Assembly (NCBI RefSeq): GCF_037893015.1
Contig: NC_133660.1
Location: 282,163,067-282,227,066, forward strand
Direction: 5' to 3'
Source of the DNA: Macrotis lagotis
Taxonomy: Eukaryota; Chordata; Mammalia; Peramelemorphia; Peramelidae
Length of the DNA: 64,000 nt
Positions 20,501 through 29,858 of the stretch are shown one piece after another. Below the pieces are notes generated by a model. It saw nothing but the letters and a program-made list of their open reading frames with translations. It made no database searches and had not been told where the DNA came from. Position 1 is the stretch's first letter. Every line of letters begins with the position of its first letter. Made by a program: the position numbers and the translations under genes.

Positions 20501-23500
20501 GGGACCCTTCTTCTTGCCACCCCCTACTCCCACTCAGGTCCACTGCTGGGCCCTGGACCAGGCCACAAGCTGACAGTCAATCTCTCTCCTCCTGCTTTTC
20601 CCTTTCAAATCCAGACATCAGAGAACAAGAATCTTTTTTCTAAACCTGAAGCATAATCTTAATGTCCCTCACTAGCTCTGTAATCTACAGGACCTGCCTA
20701 TTGCCTTCTGAATCAAATCAAAATTCCTCCTGTATGCATTTTGAAATGTTCTTCCACTTCACACAGGCTCAAATCCCCAGTTTTGGTCGCCAGCTTATTG
20801 GTACTCATGAACATTTTCAGGACAGAATTTACACTTCTGAAATCTGCCAGGGCTCAATTTGTTGATGGTCCGGACTCTAGCGATGGAGACAATGTTAATA
20901 ATGCATGTTATATTTAATAATGGATGCCTCTGGGTGGAGCTGGTTGCTAAAGCACTTAGCCATGCCCAGGCCATGCCCAAGGTCCTCACTCCCTTCAGTC
21001 TCTGAGCTTTTTCTTACACCAGTTCACAGAATTCTCTCATGTAAAAATGAGGATCAACCTTGGAGAGAACACAGTCCAACCTCCCTCACTGTAATAAAAT
21101 GAATAACTTTCATTAATGAAGCACTTTAAGATTTCCAAGGTACGTTAGGGACTGGCATTACTTGGATTTTAAAGATTAGGAAATTGAGTTTTGGTAAGAG
21201 GTCCTGCCCATGATCCAGCCCAGGGCTGGACAGCTCTAACTTCACTTGACATTCAATGATAACACTCTGCCGACTGTATGTGAGTTAGTGCTCAAAGCCT
21301 TCGATAAAAGTTCCCCCTAGAAAATGGCAGGGAGAAGACTTGGCCCTTTACTGGGTCCCACCAGCATCATGGCCAAGACCACCCTTAACCTTCTCATACA
21401 TAGCACACTTACTGATTGATTCAGAGAAGATCTCAGGAAAAATCTCTACAAGCAATATAAAATACTTACATTGCCTTTAGAAAGCATTTTTAAGGGACAC
21501 CAAGGTGGCGTAGTGGATAGAGCATGGGTCCTGAAGTTAGGAGGACCTGAGTTTGGGTCTAGCCTCAGATACATGCTAGTTGTGTGTGTGAGACCTTGGG
21601 CAGGTCACTTAACCCCATTGCCTTAAATAAAATTTTTAAAAATTTAAAAAAAGAAATGGTTTTTAAAAAGCAATTGTTTAAAATACAAGTCCTAAGTTAA
21701 AAAAAAATGTTCACCTGCCTGTGAACCTTGGACTTTTGGCTTCCCAGGGGCCACTCAATGTTTCTAGCTGGACAGGGACCCAGCTTTGAATGACTCTTTT
21801 GGCCCACTGAATAAACCTTTGCTTTACGAAACCACTTTTCCCAGGATCATACATGTATAACCTCTATCAGATTGCACACTGTCTTGGGAGGGGGGAGAGG
21901 GAGAACATTTTGGAATGTTGAAAATTATCTTTACAAATAATTGGGAAAAACCAAATACAAGGAAGATTAAAAAAAGAACTTGCATCACGGCTGGGTCTCC
22001 TGAGGTTATGCCTCAGCCTTACTAGGGCCAAGAGGTTGGGCATGCCACTGAGTGTAGCCCAGAGAGCATAGGCCCCAGAGATAGAGAAGAGATGCCCCCT
22101 TCCTGGCTACTACCACCCACTTTCATGGGATGGCCTCCCGGGTAGGCCTACAGTGAAGCCACATTTACGTGCGAAGAATTGTCCCTGTAGGTCAGGGACT
22201 TGGGGTGACCAAAAAATGAGACTGATGTGGTCTAAGAGAAAGGGGAAAAGGGGCAGCTAGGTGGCGCAGTGGATAGAGAACCGGCCCTGGAGTCAGGAGG
22301 ACCTGAGTTCAAATCCAGCCTCAGATACTTCATAATTACCTACCTGTGTGGCCTTGGGCAAGTCACTTAAATCCATTGCCTTGCAAAAACTAAACAAAAA
22401 AAAAGGTAAGAGAAAGGGGACAAGCTCCCAGTGAGATGATGCCCTTATTCTCACTGCTCTCTCTAGCCAGTGCTCTTTATGCCACCCTAGACAGAGCCCT
22501 TGACATGCTCGTGTTGCCAATATGAAGGTGTCAGTGGCCTTCTCAGGCCCGAGAGTCAGTGAAAGGATATGAAAGGGGTCAGCTAGGTGGTGCAGTAGAC
22601 AGAATACTAGCCCTGGAGTCAGGAAGACCTGAGTTCAAATTCATACTCAGACACTTAATAATTGTTTGATCTTGGACAATTCACTTAACTCCTCTGCCTT
22701 GCCACCACACCCCCCAAAAAAAGGATATGAAAGCCGAGGAGATCTTGCTGTTCTGGATGGGGTGAAGCTTGCGGCAGGGACATAGGGCAGCTACCGGAGT
22801 GAGGGTCAGCTCCCCCAGGAAGCCCACATCAGCTTCTTCATCAGGAATGAAGAGGACAACAGGATGGCCCAGCACAGGGTGGATTCTGCGGCAGACTTGC
22901 TGGGCTCCCAGAAATTCTGGCCTGGTGACACAGATGACAGCAAAGGCCAACTTATAGGATACTTTTTTCCCAATGAAATGGCTAAAAGAAACCACTAGCA
23001 TCTGGGAAGACCACTCAGACACACACATATGCAGACCCATCCACACTCCCCCATATACATATCCACATATATGGGCACACATAGTCACATATACATACAA
23101 ACACACATATATGTATCACATTTACAGGCCTGCCCACACACCCTCATACCCTTATTCATACACACACAGGGACACGCACACCTTCCCACATGCACACATA
23201 CTCAGCTATATGGGCACACACAAACTCTCACTTAGGCACACACACTCAGGCATACTTATACACACTCCACTTTCTCTGTCTGTAGTTGGCTCTTGGGGCT
23301 AGGTGATTTATCTCCCCACCTAAGGTGGCATCAAAACTGGCATGCAGGGTAGTAAGGGCTGCACTGGATGCCTCTGAGGTTCCTCCCGCCTTTGTGTTCC
23401 TGTGAGCCCAGTCCCTGCCAGCACCACCAGCAGCTTTCCTTTACCAAAAGGAATGACTGTCATCTCTACTACCAGCTTAATGATTTCAAGGACAGGTAGT

Positions 23501-25265
23501 CAGGAAGGTGGTTTCCGTGAGCATACATGACCCTCTCATCTAACCATAGAGTCAGGCACAGAACACACACTCAGCCCAGAATCTTTTTATGTCATTGGGA
23601 AAATTCCATTTCCTAACCAGGCCAAGCCAGGCCATCTTCTCTCCCTAGGAAGAATCATGTTGAGGGTGAAATTAGGTTGCTTCTCATCCACTAACAAGTT
23701 TGACCCGTGGAGCACAATCTCATGGAGCCCCTTTCTTCCTTTTCTCTTAAACTAATGAATTTGAACTTAGTCCACCAAACCCTTTCCCCTCAACATTGGA
23801 TCAAATAATTGCTGATTGCCTGGAGCTAGCTAGGTGAAGAGAAAACATGAATTTCAGACCCTGAGAACCCCACAGGTTTCTGGAGAGCAGGCCTTAACGG
23901 GCATCTCCTTTGTGCCAGACACCAATTAATCAAATATCTCTTTGGATCCTCACAACATCCTGCAGAGGGGGTGCTGTGATGATTGCCATTTTTCAGTTGA
24001 AGAAACTGAGGCAGACAGAGGTGACTTGCCCAGAGTCCCCCAGCCAGTGTCTGAGATCAGTTCTGAGTTCTGTCCTCTATGTCACCTCACTGCCCCTCAC
24101 TGGTTCTTGGGAAGGCAGATGTCACTGCTGAGTGAGAAACTTGGTCTCCCTTTCTGGTAAGCCCCCCTCATAGGTGGAGCCTTGGTAGAGGGAATGGCAG
24201 TACCTCAGAGGAGGACACAGAAGCTGAACCCTAGCACTGGGAATTCAAGCTGCCCATGGGAGCCATCCCACCCCAAGACCTTCCTCTTTCCTGGGTCACA
24301 GGGATGAGAGAGACAGAGCTTTTCCTTTACCTCATATAGTGGTGTTGACCAGTGAGTAAGCCAATCCCATTGAGCAGCTTCATGATGGGCTCCTTCTCTA
24401 CCCTGGGAAGGACACATACAACAAGTCAAGGTTCTGACAGGTCCAACCCAGCTCCTTCCACATCTTGTTCCAGGTCACAGCAGAGCCTCTTGGTCTGCCA
24501 CCTGCCCTGGTCAGGCTGGTAGTTAGTGAGCTGTGGGTGCAAAGATTCCACTTGTCAGCACCCCTGCAGCAAGAAGGGACTTACCCAAAGGATTCCTTAG
24601 AGAGGACTCCATTCAACTTCACACAAAAGTGGAATCTGATCTGCAAACAAATGAGGAGCTAGAGTATTTGCTGTTGTGAAGAAGACCATCTGGGAGAGCC
24701 AGGGTGGTGAGCAAAGCGGACACCTCCCATCCCCACCCAGCACACGCTCTCCCTCACAACTCAATGTGTTTCCAATCCAAGGGGCTGGAAATAAAAGGGT
24801 CAGTAGGGAACAAAGATGCTCATGTGCAATCCTTTGAGAAGGCCCAGAGAAATCTAACAAGACAAAGGCAAGAAGCACTCATTTTGTACCTAATATGCCT
24901 CTCAGGTTCTAGGTGAAGTGCTTTTTTATAAAAATGATCTGTTATTATCTAGTACTTTATGAAACAGGGGCAGTCGGAGGTTAAGGACCTTTCTCAGAGT
25001 CACCCAGCTAATGAATGTCTGAGGTGACGTGTGAACTCAGGGATCCCTGACTCTAGGTCCACTGGTAAATGCAAGTGAGGGCTGGGGGAAATCAGGAAAG
25101 ACATTCCATAGAAGGAGGCATGGATGTGGAGACCTGGAAGAGGTTGTGGATGGAAGGATTATATTCTCTGCATTGAAGGTAGCCTATACAAAGGCCCTGA
25201 GAAGGGAGACTAGGTGCCAAGTTTGAGGAAGACCAGGGAAGCCAAATGGGCCTCCTCTGAGAATA

Positions 25266-25346
<81 letters not shown>

Positions 25347-28300
25347 AGGAAACAGTCAAATAAGTGCCAGGGAAGCTTCTGGCTATGGGCCTTGGGGAAC
25401 TAACTCTGTCTGTCCCTGTCTCAGATTTAAATCGTGATACTGATAGCAGCCTTCTTGCAGGGTTGTTTTGAGAATCAAATAGATAATGTTTGTAAAAAGC
25501 ATGTGGATCCAGGTCAGACACACAGTAGGTGCTAAATAAATGCTTGCTCCCTTCTCCCTCTTCTCAGAGTCTTCACTGAAACCAAACCAGTATCTAGAAT
25601 CATAAAACCAAACTAGAATCATCAGTGCGTGGAATCTCCAACAGAAGAGATGACTTCCCCTTCCCCAATCTCTATCTCCCACTGCTCCTGCCCAGAAGAA
25701 CAGCAATATCAAGCTAATGAATACGTTACCTTTGGGTGAACTATGCTGGTTCTGTGCACAAACTGCTTTATAACCAGACAATCTGTCATCAAAGTGGTGG
25801 GTTTTTCACCAGCCTGTTAAAAAACACACACAATAATCCAAACCCTCAGATTACAAATGTGCCAACATATGGTGCCATTTCTTGGATGAAAGTGAATATT
25901 TCACATGAAGCTATTTGAACACTCAGAGAGAAACAAAATTAAAACCAGTGGGGTCAAAATGAGAAGGCAGAAGAAGCTGAGAGCTCCTTGGAGGAGGGGA
26001 AGCCCTTAAAACCTCTTTACAAGAGCTGGAACACAACACATTCAAGGCAAAAGGGGGCTTAGGAAGTATGTAAACAAAACCCTGGTTGAGGAAAATAGTC
26101 CTCCCAGGAGTAGAAATAATAAGAGAAAATATTTGTAGAGCTCCTGACAAATCTTCAAGTTATCTATAAATGCTAGCTGTTATTATTAGACACTGGACTG
26201 GAAGAAATAATGCTCAGAAGCAGATCCTCCTCCTGCGTCACACAGATGGCGATCACACCTGTGCCCTCAATGAATTCTCAGAATTCTCAATGGCACTGTG
26301 ATTCTGCATAGGTGACTGACTTACAGGGCTATATAATTTTTCCACCTTTCAAATCATTAAAAAAAAATAGCACAGGGGCGTCTAGGTGGCACAGTGGATA
26401 GAGCACAAGCCTTGCAGTCAGGAGAACCTGAGTTCAAATCCGACCTCAGACACTTATTACCTAGGATGTGTGGCCTTGGGCAAGTCACTTAATCCCATTT
26501 GCCTTGCAAAAACCTAAAAACCCCCACAAAATATAGATAGGAGTGGTATTGAGAGGGCCCTTAAGAGGATCATTTAGCCCAACCTCTAGGAACATAAGGT
26601 CTAGCAAAGGTACCCAGGCAGTGAGTGGCTCTCAATAAAGCACCTCTTTGAATTGCATGAAAAGACTAGGGAGAGACTAGGGGAGGGAACACAATGAAAG
26701 CCCACATGGGGAAGGAATGTCTCAAAGCAATATTGAGTCCCAGTAGGTCATGGACCCCGAGTCCAGGGCTTTGTAAACAAATGGTGAGATCATGAAAGGA
26801 AGCACATGACAATGTCAGGAAGCACAGAGCCAGGCTTTCCTTTCCAACCCAGGAAGGGAGCACCACTATACAGTTCATTCAAGTGTTCTGCTGCTGGGTC
26901 TGGGCACTGGGCTCTGCTGCCCAGCCTAAGCCATCTGGAACAGCTGGGACACTCCCAGCTAGTCCTGGTCACCTAGATCCCTAACAAGCAACAGTCACAA
27001 GATTCTTCACTGAGTCTAATTACCCATCCGTGGTGCTTGCTAGCAAACAAACCATGATGAGCATTATTTTCAGAAACTGGCAAACAGGGCTCAATGTTCT
27101 GTTTTCACAATTGACATCTGTCCCTGGCCAGGTAGGGACTTGGAATGATCTGAGATTGACCTTGTGCCTTACTTTCTCAACGTTCTAACTTAGTTCTAAC
27201 TAAAGTAAAAAAATAAAATAAAACCAAAAACCATTACTAATTCTAGTTTGAGCCATTTTTGAACCATCAGCATAACTGAGGAAATATAGGACAAAAAGCT
27301 ACGACTTCACTAACCCTTTTTTTAGTTTTTGCAAGGCAATGGGGTTTAGTGACTTGCCCAAGGCCACACAGCTAGGTAATTATTAAGTGTCTGAGGCCGG
27401 ATTTGAACTCAGGAACTCTTGACTCCAGGGCCGGTGCTCTAGCCACTGTGCCACCTAGCTGCCCCCACTAGCACTTTTAAATGAACTTATATTAATCACA
27501 ATAACAGTCATATACATTTGAAAATCAATACCACATATTATACATATATACTCATATATAGGTAGGTCTCATATACACGTCTGTGAGGCACATTATTCAA
27601 ACAACAGTGTACTTGATTTATTTATCAGTCTGTAAATGGGTTGAAGGGAACCACTAAGGTGTTTACTGTGGGCCAAACATTGTGGTTGGCCAGATGACTA
27701 TGCTTGCTTTGTACATGGCTTTGTCCCAGGAGAGGAGTGGTCAGGACTATATTTTGAGGTAGATGACAAGCGCTTCATGGTAGCAGCTGTTTTCTACTGC
27801 TGAGAAGTCCACCAAAGTCATTCCTGAGGATCTAACTCGTACTTAAGAAACAGGACATTTTATTGCTTCTTGGTAGCAGGGTGTTCTAAGCCACTGGCAC
27901 TACAGCACGCCTGGTGGTCAGCCTCTAGGAAAGTAGGTGGCCTTCAGGGCCTGTCGGGCTGGATTCAAAATTCTACCCTAATGGGAACCAAAAAGAATTC
28001 AAAGGCGGCAACACGATTCCTCGGACTCATCCAGCTAAGGACCCTCACCGGATGAGCTGTCCTTCAGCACCAAGTCTGGTCACAAGGTCTGTCTCTTCGG
28101 GAGGTGGGCTCTGGCTGCCCTGCGGCTAACTGCAGACAAGTGTGGTTACAAGGGGGCAGGAACCTTAGATATGTCTTCCTCGTCCCTCTCCTCTATTTCA
28201 ACACCAGAAGGGATCCATGATGATGGCAGAGGTCTGTCACTACTTCTCTGGGAATGCCCAAGCATCAGCTATTCTGTCAAATCCGACTGCTGCTCTGGAA

Positions 28301-28819
28301 CTACCTGTGTGGTCTCGAACAAGTTACGTTACCGACTACGAGCCTCAGTTTCCTCCTCTGTAAAGTGAGCATATGACTTGAATTCCTACCTGAAGATATA
28401 GCTGAGATAAGGTAATGGCAGGTACTTTTCCAAATTTCATATATCACCTATGCTAGGTCTTGCAGAAAACAAGCCAAGCAGGAACTGAATAAGATACACA
28501 TCACCCTTCTGCTGTGGAGCTGTCCAAAGGATGAGTTCAGTAAGGCTACAGAAAATGAATATACATCCAAACATTTCAACTCAATTAGAAAAAAAAAAAG
28601 TTATTTTATACCATTTGTGCAATAGTCTGTAGAACTCTAAATATTATTCTCTTCCCTGCTTGTTCAGAGTCATCACCACATCCAGGGATTTCAACATGTA
28701 CAAGCAGCTGTTGAAGCAGCAATTCGGCTACTTTGCAGACATATCCAAGGTCGTGGTCAAGACCCTGGGGCTTTGGTTTCATCATCTTCATCAGTCCTAT
28801 ACACACTAAGGATGCCATG
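2492..28819 (-). CDS. TOP6BL: TOP6BL (TOPOVIBL), type 2 DNA topoisomerase 6 subunit B-like
   Basis: A meiotic protein that partners SPO11 in the TopoVI-like complex making programmed double-strand breaks. Its C-terminal helix binds REC114. Minus-strand exons are 28819-28612 (probable), 25813-25730, 24640-24585, 24402-24331, 22981-22729, 18179-18032, 16553-16413, 6363-6242, 5409-5299, 4300-4202, 3315-3255, 2813-2743 and 2587-2492. Phases agree at all junctions and give 506 continuous codons. Diagnostic blocks include [52 protein letters not shown] and the terminal [13 protein letters not shown] (REC114-binding peptide). The N-terminal GHKL-like part is incomplete, because the first exons were not all found. 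The protein tail after SEWL is encoded by a minisatellite. Identity rests on remembered human/mouse sequence and on human synteny with RCE1. Confidence 0.9.
2588..2742 (-). repeat. Last TOP6BL intron: about 27-bp minisatellite echoing the donor
   Basis: Between 2638 and 2742 the unit GGTGGCGGGGGGCCCCGGC TGCGGGG (coding strand) repeats about four times. The unit nearest the exon carries the actual donor as GGTAGCGGGG. The rest of this 155-bp intron is the acceptor region. Confidence 0.85.
2743..2813 (-). CDS. TOP6BL: TOP6BL penultimate exon
   Basis: The acceptor is tgtcttccAG (2815-2814) and the donor is GAG|GTAGCG (2742-2741). It enters in phase 1 and leaves in phase 0. It encodes a basic linker, [19 protein letters not shown], whose KRRR could act as a nuclear signal (inference). 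Confidence 0.85.
3255..3315 (-). CDS. TOP6BL: TOP6BL exon, acidic linker
   Basis: It encodes [20 protein letters not shown] plus one base, and the donor is CCCAG|GTGAGG. The phase matches both neighbours. The acceptor is a tandem NAGNAG (gagcag, 3321-3316), so one extra Gln may be included when the upstream AG is used. Confidence 0.82.
4202..4300 (-). CDS. TOP6BL: TOP6BL exon with AADTQEF block
   Basis: The acceptor is ttggtcctAG (4302-4301) and the donor is AAA|GTGAGT (4201-4200). It has 33 codons and is phase 0 at both ends. It encodes [19 protein letters not shown] and then CFLHH, matching remembered mammalian TOP6BL closely. Confidence 0.9.
4332..4388. repeat. 28-bp tandem duplication
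   Basis: Two direct copies of cccttccgtggccagcagac cgcagtgg lie back to back, 30 bp upstream (minus strand) of the TOP6BL exon at 4300. Confidence 0.85.
4832..4865 (+). terminator. Possible plus-strand polyadenylation site
   Basis: AATAAA at 4832-4837 is followed by a GT-rich element (tgtatgtggtgtattgtgag). The sequence upstream (4400-4830) is pyrimidine-rich and unique-looking. It could be the 3' end of an antisense transcript within the TOP6BL intron. No gene was identified for it. Confidence 0.3.
5299..5409 (-). CDS. TOP6BL: TOP6BL exon with SIVVGST block
   Basis: The acceptor is cctctttAG (5411-5410) and the donor is CAG|GTTAGC (5298-5297). It has 37 codons and is phase 0 at both ends. 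It encodes [19 protein letters not shown] and then [18 protein letters not shown], with the same length and spacing as the mammalian orthologue I recall. Confidence 0.92.
5820..5955. repeat. TG-rich low-complexity tract
   Basis: Imperfect (tgtg)n with tgtctg and tgtatg variants. It is intronic in TOP6BL. Confidence 0.75.
6242..6363 (-). CDS. TOP6BL: TOP6BL exon, transducer-like helix region
   Basis: The acceptor is ttccctgtAG (6365-6364) and the donor is AAG|GTAGAG. It enters in phase 1 and leaves in phase 0. It encodes [20 protein letters not shown] followed by [12 protein letters not shown], a likely amphipathic helix. Confidence 0.9.
6985..7325 (+). repeat. Mar1-type CORE-SINE
   Basis: A tRNA-derived head (gtgatgtggtggatagagcac) is followed by the core tcctcatctgtaaaatgagc and a tail ending 'cttgagaatgaaggacat'. 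Related copies occur at 29460, 50935 and 56102. Confidence 0.75.
7880..10990 (+). mobile_element. L1 retrotransposon, internally deleted and interrupted
   Basis: ORF1 remains cover 7900-8850: a coiled-coil-type Lys/Glu-rich part, then the C-terminal domain with a degenerate form of the 'PRINYPAKLS' block near 8690. The inter-ORF region follows to 9060 and resumes at 9670-9900. The L1 3' part covers 9910-10720, including 'gaggggacatccatcaattgg', and an A-rich tail ends at about 10950. ORF2 endonuclease and RT are essentially missing. A fragment of another LINE sits inside at 9090-9660. All reading frames are broken. Confidence 0.75.
9090..9660 (+). mobile_element. 3' fragment of a second non-LTR family
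   Basis: It decodes, with many breaks, to a C-terminal region of the type 'LNRFH..CL..IL', '..LFYGDLIQG', '[19 protein letters not shown]', a decayed C2H2-like end after the RT. The same family gives the longer copy at 32770-34760 and a reverse 3' end at 43378-43610. It is nested in the L1 above. The clade is not assigned. Confidence 0.6.
11027..11185 (+). repeat. tRNA-headed SINE (WSINE-like)
   Basis: A near-consensus copy: gggggcagctaggtggtgca at the head, B-box region ttcaaatctgg, tail ttacaaaaaaatc plus poly-A. Confidence 0.9.
11535..11684 (-). repeat. tRNA-headed SINE (WSINE-like)
   Basis: A reverse-oriented copy: poly-T, gcaaggcaatggagttaag, ending ctgtgccacctagcctcccc. A (tctctg)n tract lies just before it at 11470-11532. 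Confidence 0.9.
11700..12260 (-). mobile_element. L1 3'-end fragment
   Basis: The reverse complement shows the recurrent L1 3' module: 'gatgagcattcccctcaggc' corresponds to the 'ccatcaattggggaatg' block, with the 'tacaaaaatgttta' block beside it. Confidence 0.7.
12265..14450 (+). mobile_element. L1 ORF2 and 3' end, decayed
   Basis: An RT-core remnant at 12290-12540 reads in pieces as '[20 protein letters not shown]' and '[11 protein letters not shown]'-like sequence. The ORF2 C-terminal part lies at 13400-13710 and the 3' module at 13840-14440. Frameshifts and stops are frequent. A Mar1-type SINE interrupts it at 13141-13395. Confidence 0.75.
13141..13395 (+). repeat. Mar1-type CORE-SINE inside L1
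   Basis: The head is gggcagccaagtgacacagt, the core tcctcatctgtaaaatgagc, and the tail 'gaatcagacgagactgagac'. It separates two collinear parts of the L1 at 12265-14450. Confidence 0.85.
14490..14660 (-). repeat. MIR-like SINE fragment
   Basis: The sequence 'tattttacagtggaggaaac tgaagca' with 'agaggttaagtgacttgctc' is the CORE-SINE motif in reverse. The remaining intron sequence 14660-16412 shows no exon I can support. Confidence 0.65.
16413..16553 (-). CDS. TOP6BL: TOP6BL exon with LVLPDVSY block
   Basis: The acceptor is catcctttAG (16555-16554) and the donor is TGGG|GTAGGT (16412-16411). It is phase 1 at both ends. It encodes [19 protein letters not shown], then [20 protein letters not shown]. 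The hydrophobic strand resembles the transducer fold of TopoVIB (inference). Confidence 0.93.
16554..18031 (-). other. TOP6BL intron, no features recognised
   Basis: This is unique-looking sequence apart from a C10-rich spot at 16782. I found no second exon in either strand. Confidence 0.5.
18032..18179 (-). CDS. TOP6BL: TOP6BL exon with VFLYGP and DWKKYHLC blocks
   Basis: It encodes [20 protein letters not shown], then [15 protein letters not shown] and NISLEK, and ends with phase-1 donor AAAG|GTACAG (18031-18030). The 5' boundary is set by length conservation with the orthologue and by pairing with a U12-type donor at 22728. It would follow a U12-like branch site TTTTTCTTAG with CATCATAT just before the exon. 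If the AG at 18190-18189 is used instead, the exon starts at 18188 and adds Pro-Ser-Tyr. Confidence 0.85.
21495..21650 (+). repeat. tRNA-headed SINE (WSINE-like), diverged
   Basis: It starts gggacaccaaggtggcgtag and ends with ccccattgccttaaataaaa. Confidence 0.85.
22253..22404 (+). repeat. tRNA-headed SINE (WSINE-like)
   Basis: A near-consensus copy, ggggcagctaggtggcgcag to ttgcaaaaactaaacaaaaa. Confidence 0.92.
22576..22719 (+). repeat. SINE inserted beside the U12 5' splice site
   Basis: A WSINE-like copy (gggtcagctaggtggtgcag to cccccaaaaa) is flanked by a 14-bp target site duplication, aaaggatatgaaag at 22562-22575 and 22720-22733. The duplicated bases contain the whole U12-type donor and the last five exon bases on the minus strand. 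Confidence 0.93.
22729..22981 (-). CDS. TOP6BL: TOP6BL exon with [14 protein letters not shown] block
   Basis: The acceptor is tttcttttAG (22983-22982), entering in phase 2 and leaving in phase 0. It encodes [48 protein letters not shown] and NSKISSAF. The exon ends at TTC|ATATCCTT. A weak GT donor at 22794 would drop the conserved VAALCP block, so I prefer the U12 site. Confidence 0.9.
23010..23275. repeat. CA/TA-rich low-complexity tract
   Basis: An imperfect array of cacacatat, cacacaca and catatac words. It lies in the intron immediately upstream of the TOP6BL exon at 22981. Confidence 0.85.
23890..24110 (-). repeat. MIR-like SINE fragment
   Basis: It contains 'tttcagttgaagaaactgag gcagacagaggtgac', the standard reverse CORE-SINE signature. 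Confidence 0.7.
24331..24402 (-). CDS. TOP6BL: TOP6BL exon with [12 protein letters not shown] block
   Basis: The acceptor is gtccttcccAG (24404-24403) and the donor is ATGAG|GTAAAG (24330-24329). It is phase 2 at both ends. It encodes [23 protein letters not shown]. Confidence 0.92.
24585..24640 (-). CDS. TOP6BL: TOP6BL exon with [13 protein letters not shown] block
   Basis: The acceptor is tttgcAG (24642-24641) and the donor is TTTGG|GTAAGT (24584-24583). It enters in phase 0 and leaves in phase 2. It encodes [18 protein letters not shown]. Confidence 0.92.
24895..25070 (-). repeat. MIR-like SINE fragment
   Basis: It contains the weak signature 'tttatgaaacaggggcagtc ggaggttaagg' and 'cccagctaatgaatgtctga'. 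Confidence 0.55.
25267..25344. repeat. Compound (TG)n(AG)n microsatellite
   Basis: About 17 TG units run directly into about 21 AG units. It is intronic in TOP6BL. Confidence 0.95.
25730..25813 (-). CDS. TOP6BL: TOP6BL exon with LVIKQFVH block
   Basis: The acceptor is ttttttaacAG (25815-25814) and the donor is AAG|GTAACG (25729-25728). It has 28 codons and is phase 0 at both ends. It encodes [20 protein letters not shown] then RTSIVHPK. Confidence 0.92.
26375..26529 (+). repeat. tRNA-headed SINE (WSINE-like)
   Basis: It runs from ggggcgtctaggtggcacag to ttgcaaaaacctaaaaaccc. Confidence 0.9.
27316..27468 (-). repeat. tRNA-headed SINE (WSINE-like)
   Basis: A reverse copy from tttttgcaaggcaatggggt to gtgccacctagctgccccc. 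Confidence 0.92.
28612..28819 (-). CDS. TOP6BL: Probable upstream TOP6BL exon
   Basis: A 208-base open stretch has a good acceptor (ctccttatcctttctgaccAG, 28821-28820) and a donor ATG|GTATAA (28611-28610). It enters in phase 2 and leaves in phase 0, matching the phase-0 start of the next exon at 25813. It encodes [20 protein letters not shown], then [20 protein letters not shown] and [12 protein letters not shown], a helical, well-composed sequence. The assignment to TOP6BL rests on position, strand and phase, since I do not securely recall this part of the protein. It could be an exon of a different minus-strand gene. Confidence 0.62.
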
Positions 28820-29459
28820 CTGGTCAGAAAGGATAAGGAGTTTTGACTTCTCCGGAAGGAATGGTGACAGGAGTTACGGCAGGAGAAGTTAGGGAAGAGA
28901 GGATGGGACAGAGACTACAGTGGTAGAAGCCAGGGAGGTGATGATTGTGATGCTGGACCTATGTCATGCAGGGGAAAAATTCTTCCTAACTCAAGATGGT
29001 CCTTATTTACAATGGCCATATGCAAAGAGAATTTTCTGGAGCCTCACTGAAACCATCCCTTTGGATCAACTCTCACCTTCTTTCTCCTTCACTAGTCTTA
29101 GTTTACTAATAGGGTGTATATGGGTGTTAAGGGAGTGAGGACTCACTGAGCTCTTTCTAGGGCAGCTCATTCACCCTTGGTGTCCAACTGGTTACCCAAC
29201 TCTCATCTGTGGTTCCAAGAAGTCATAACATGAGCAGTAGCAGCCACACCCCTGGTAAAACCACCTTAGCAAAAAAGGCTAAAACAGGTTGAAGATAACT
29301 AACAGGCCTCAAACATGTTGATGAAATAAAGGGACTTTTCTTGGCAGAATGGGTGGATGAGAACAATTTATTCCAAAAGCCATGAAGGTGACTGAGGCAC
29401 TTAATGAAGATGGCTATGAAGTTACTTTAAACTTGCTCAGTTCTTGAAGATACCAAGGT

Positions 29460-29640
29460 CATCCACTGCATCCCAGGCCAGTCATCTTGGTTTTTTCCTT
29501 GCACTGGACTTTGATGACTATGAAGAAAAAGTGAGACTGATGACTTTCTGTAGTTCTGTATCACTTAAACCCAATTTACGTGCTAGTCTGACATCACTGT
29601 GATGTCATTTGTTCTCTGTGAAATGAAGAACAAACAAGAA
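29460..29640 (+). repeat. Mar1-related SINE tail
   Basis: It contains 'cactggactttgatgactat', 'gacatcactgtgatgtcatt' and 'gaaatgaagaacaaacaa', the same tail type as the copies at 6985 and 50935. Confidence 0.6.
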
Positions 29641-29708
29641 GTTTGCTACATATTGATCTCAAGGCTCCAATAAGATGATCCACACAAGCTTTCATTAAGA
29701 AAGCTCCA

Positions 29709-29858
29709 GGGGCAGCTAGGTAGTGCCATGGAAAAAGCATTGGCCCTCAAGTCAAGAGGACCTGAGTTCAAATTCAGCCTCAGATATTTAATAATTACCG
29801 AGTTGTATGACCTTGGGCAAGTCATTTAATCTCATTGCCTTGCAAAAACAAAAAAGAA
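29709..29858 (+). repeat. tRNA-headed SINE (WSINE-like) with TSD
   Basis: It runs from gggcagctaggtagtgccat to ttgcaaaaacaaaa. The flanking sequence aagaaagctccag is repeated on both sides as a target duplication. Confidence 0.92.

Larger units (their letters stand above)
18180..22728 (-). other. TOP6BL U12-type intron
   Basis: The 5' splice site is ATATCCTT (22728-22721, minus strand), an exact U12-type consensus. The 3' end has TTTTTCTTAG as branch-site-like sequence 11 nt before the coding resumption. The body carries three SINEs (21495, 22253, 22576), a 15-bp duplication at 19529-19562 and otherwise unique-looking sequence. Confidence 0.65.

Noticed and set aside
22793..22794. GT (GTAGCT) as the donor of the TOP6BL exon at 22981
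   Set aside because: It would remove the conserved VAALCP..NSKISS block and matches the donor consensus poorly. The U12 site downstream keeps the orthologue's length.
22973..23302. Thr/His/Tyr-rich plus-strand ORFs
   Set aside because: They are translations of the CA/TA-rich simple repeat.
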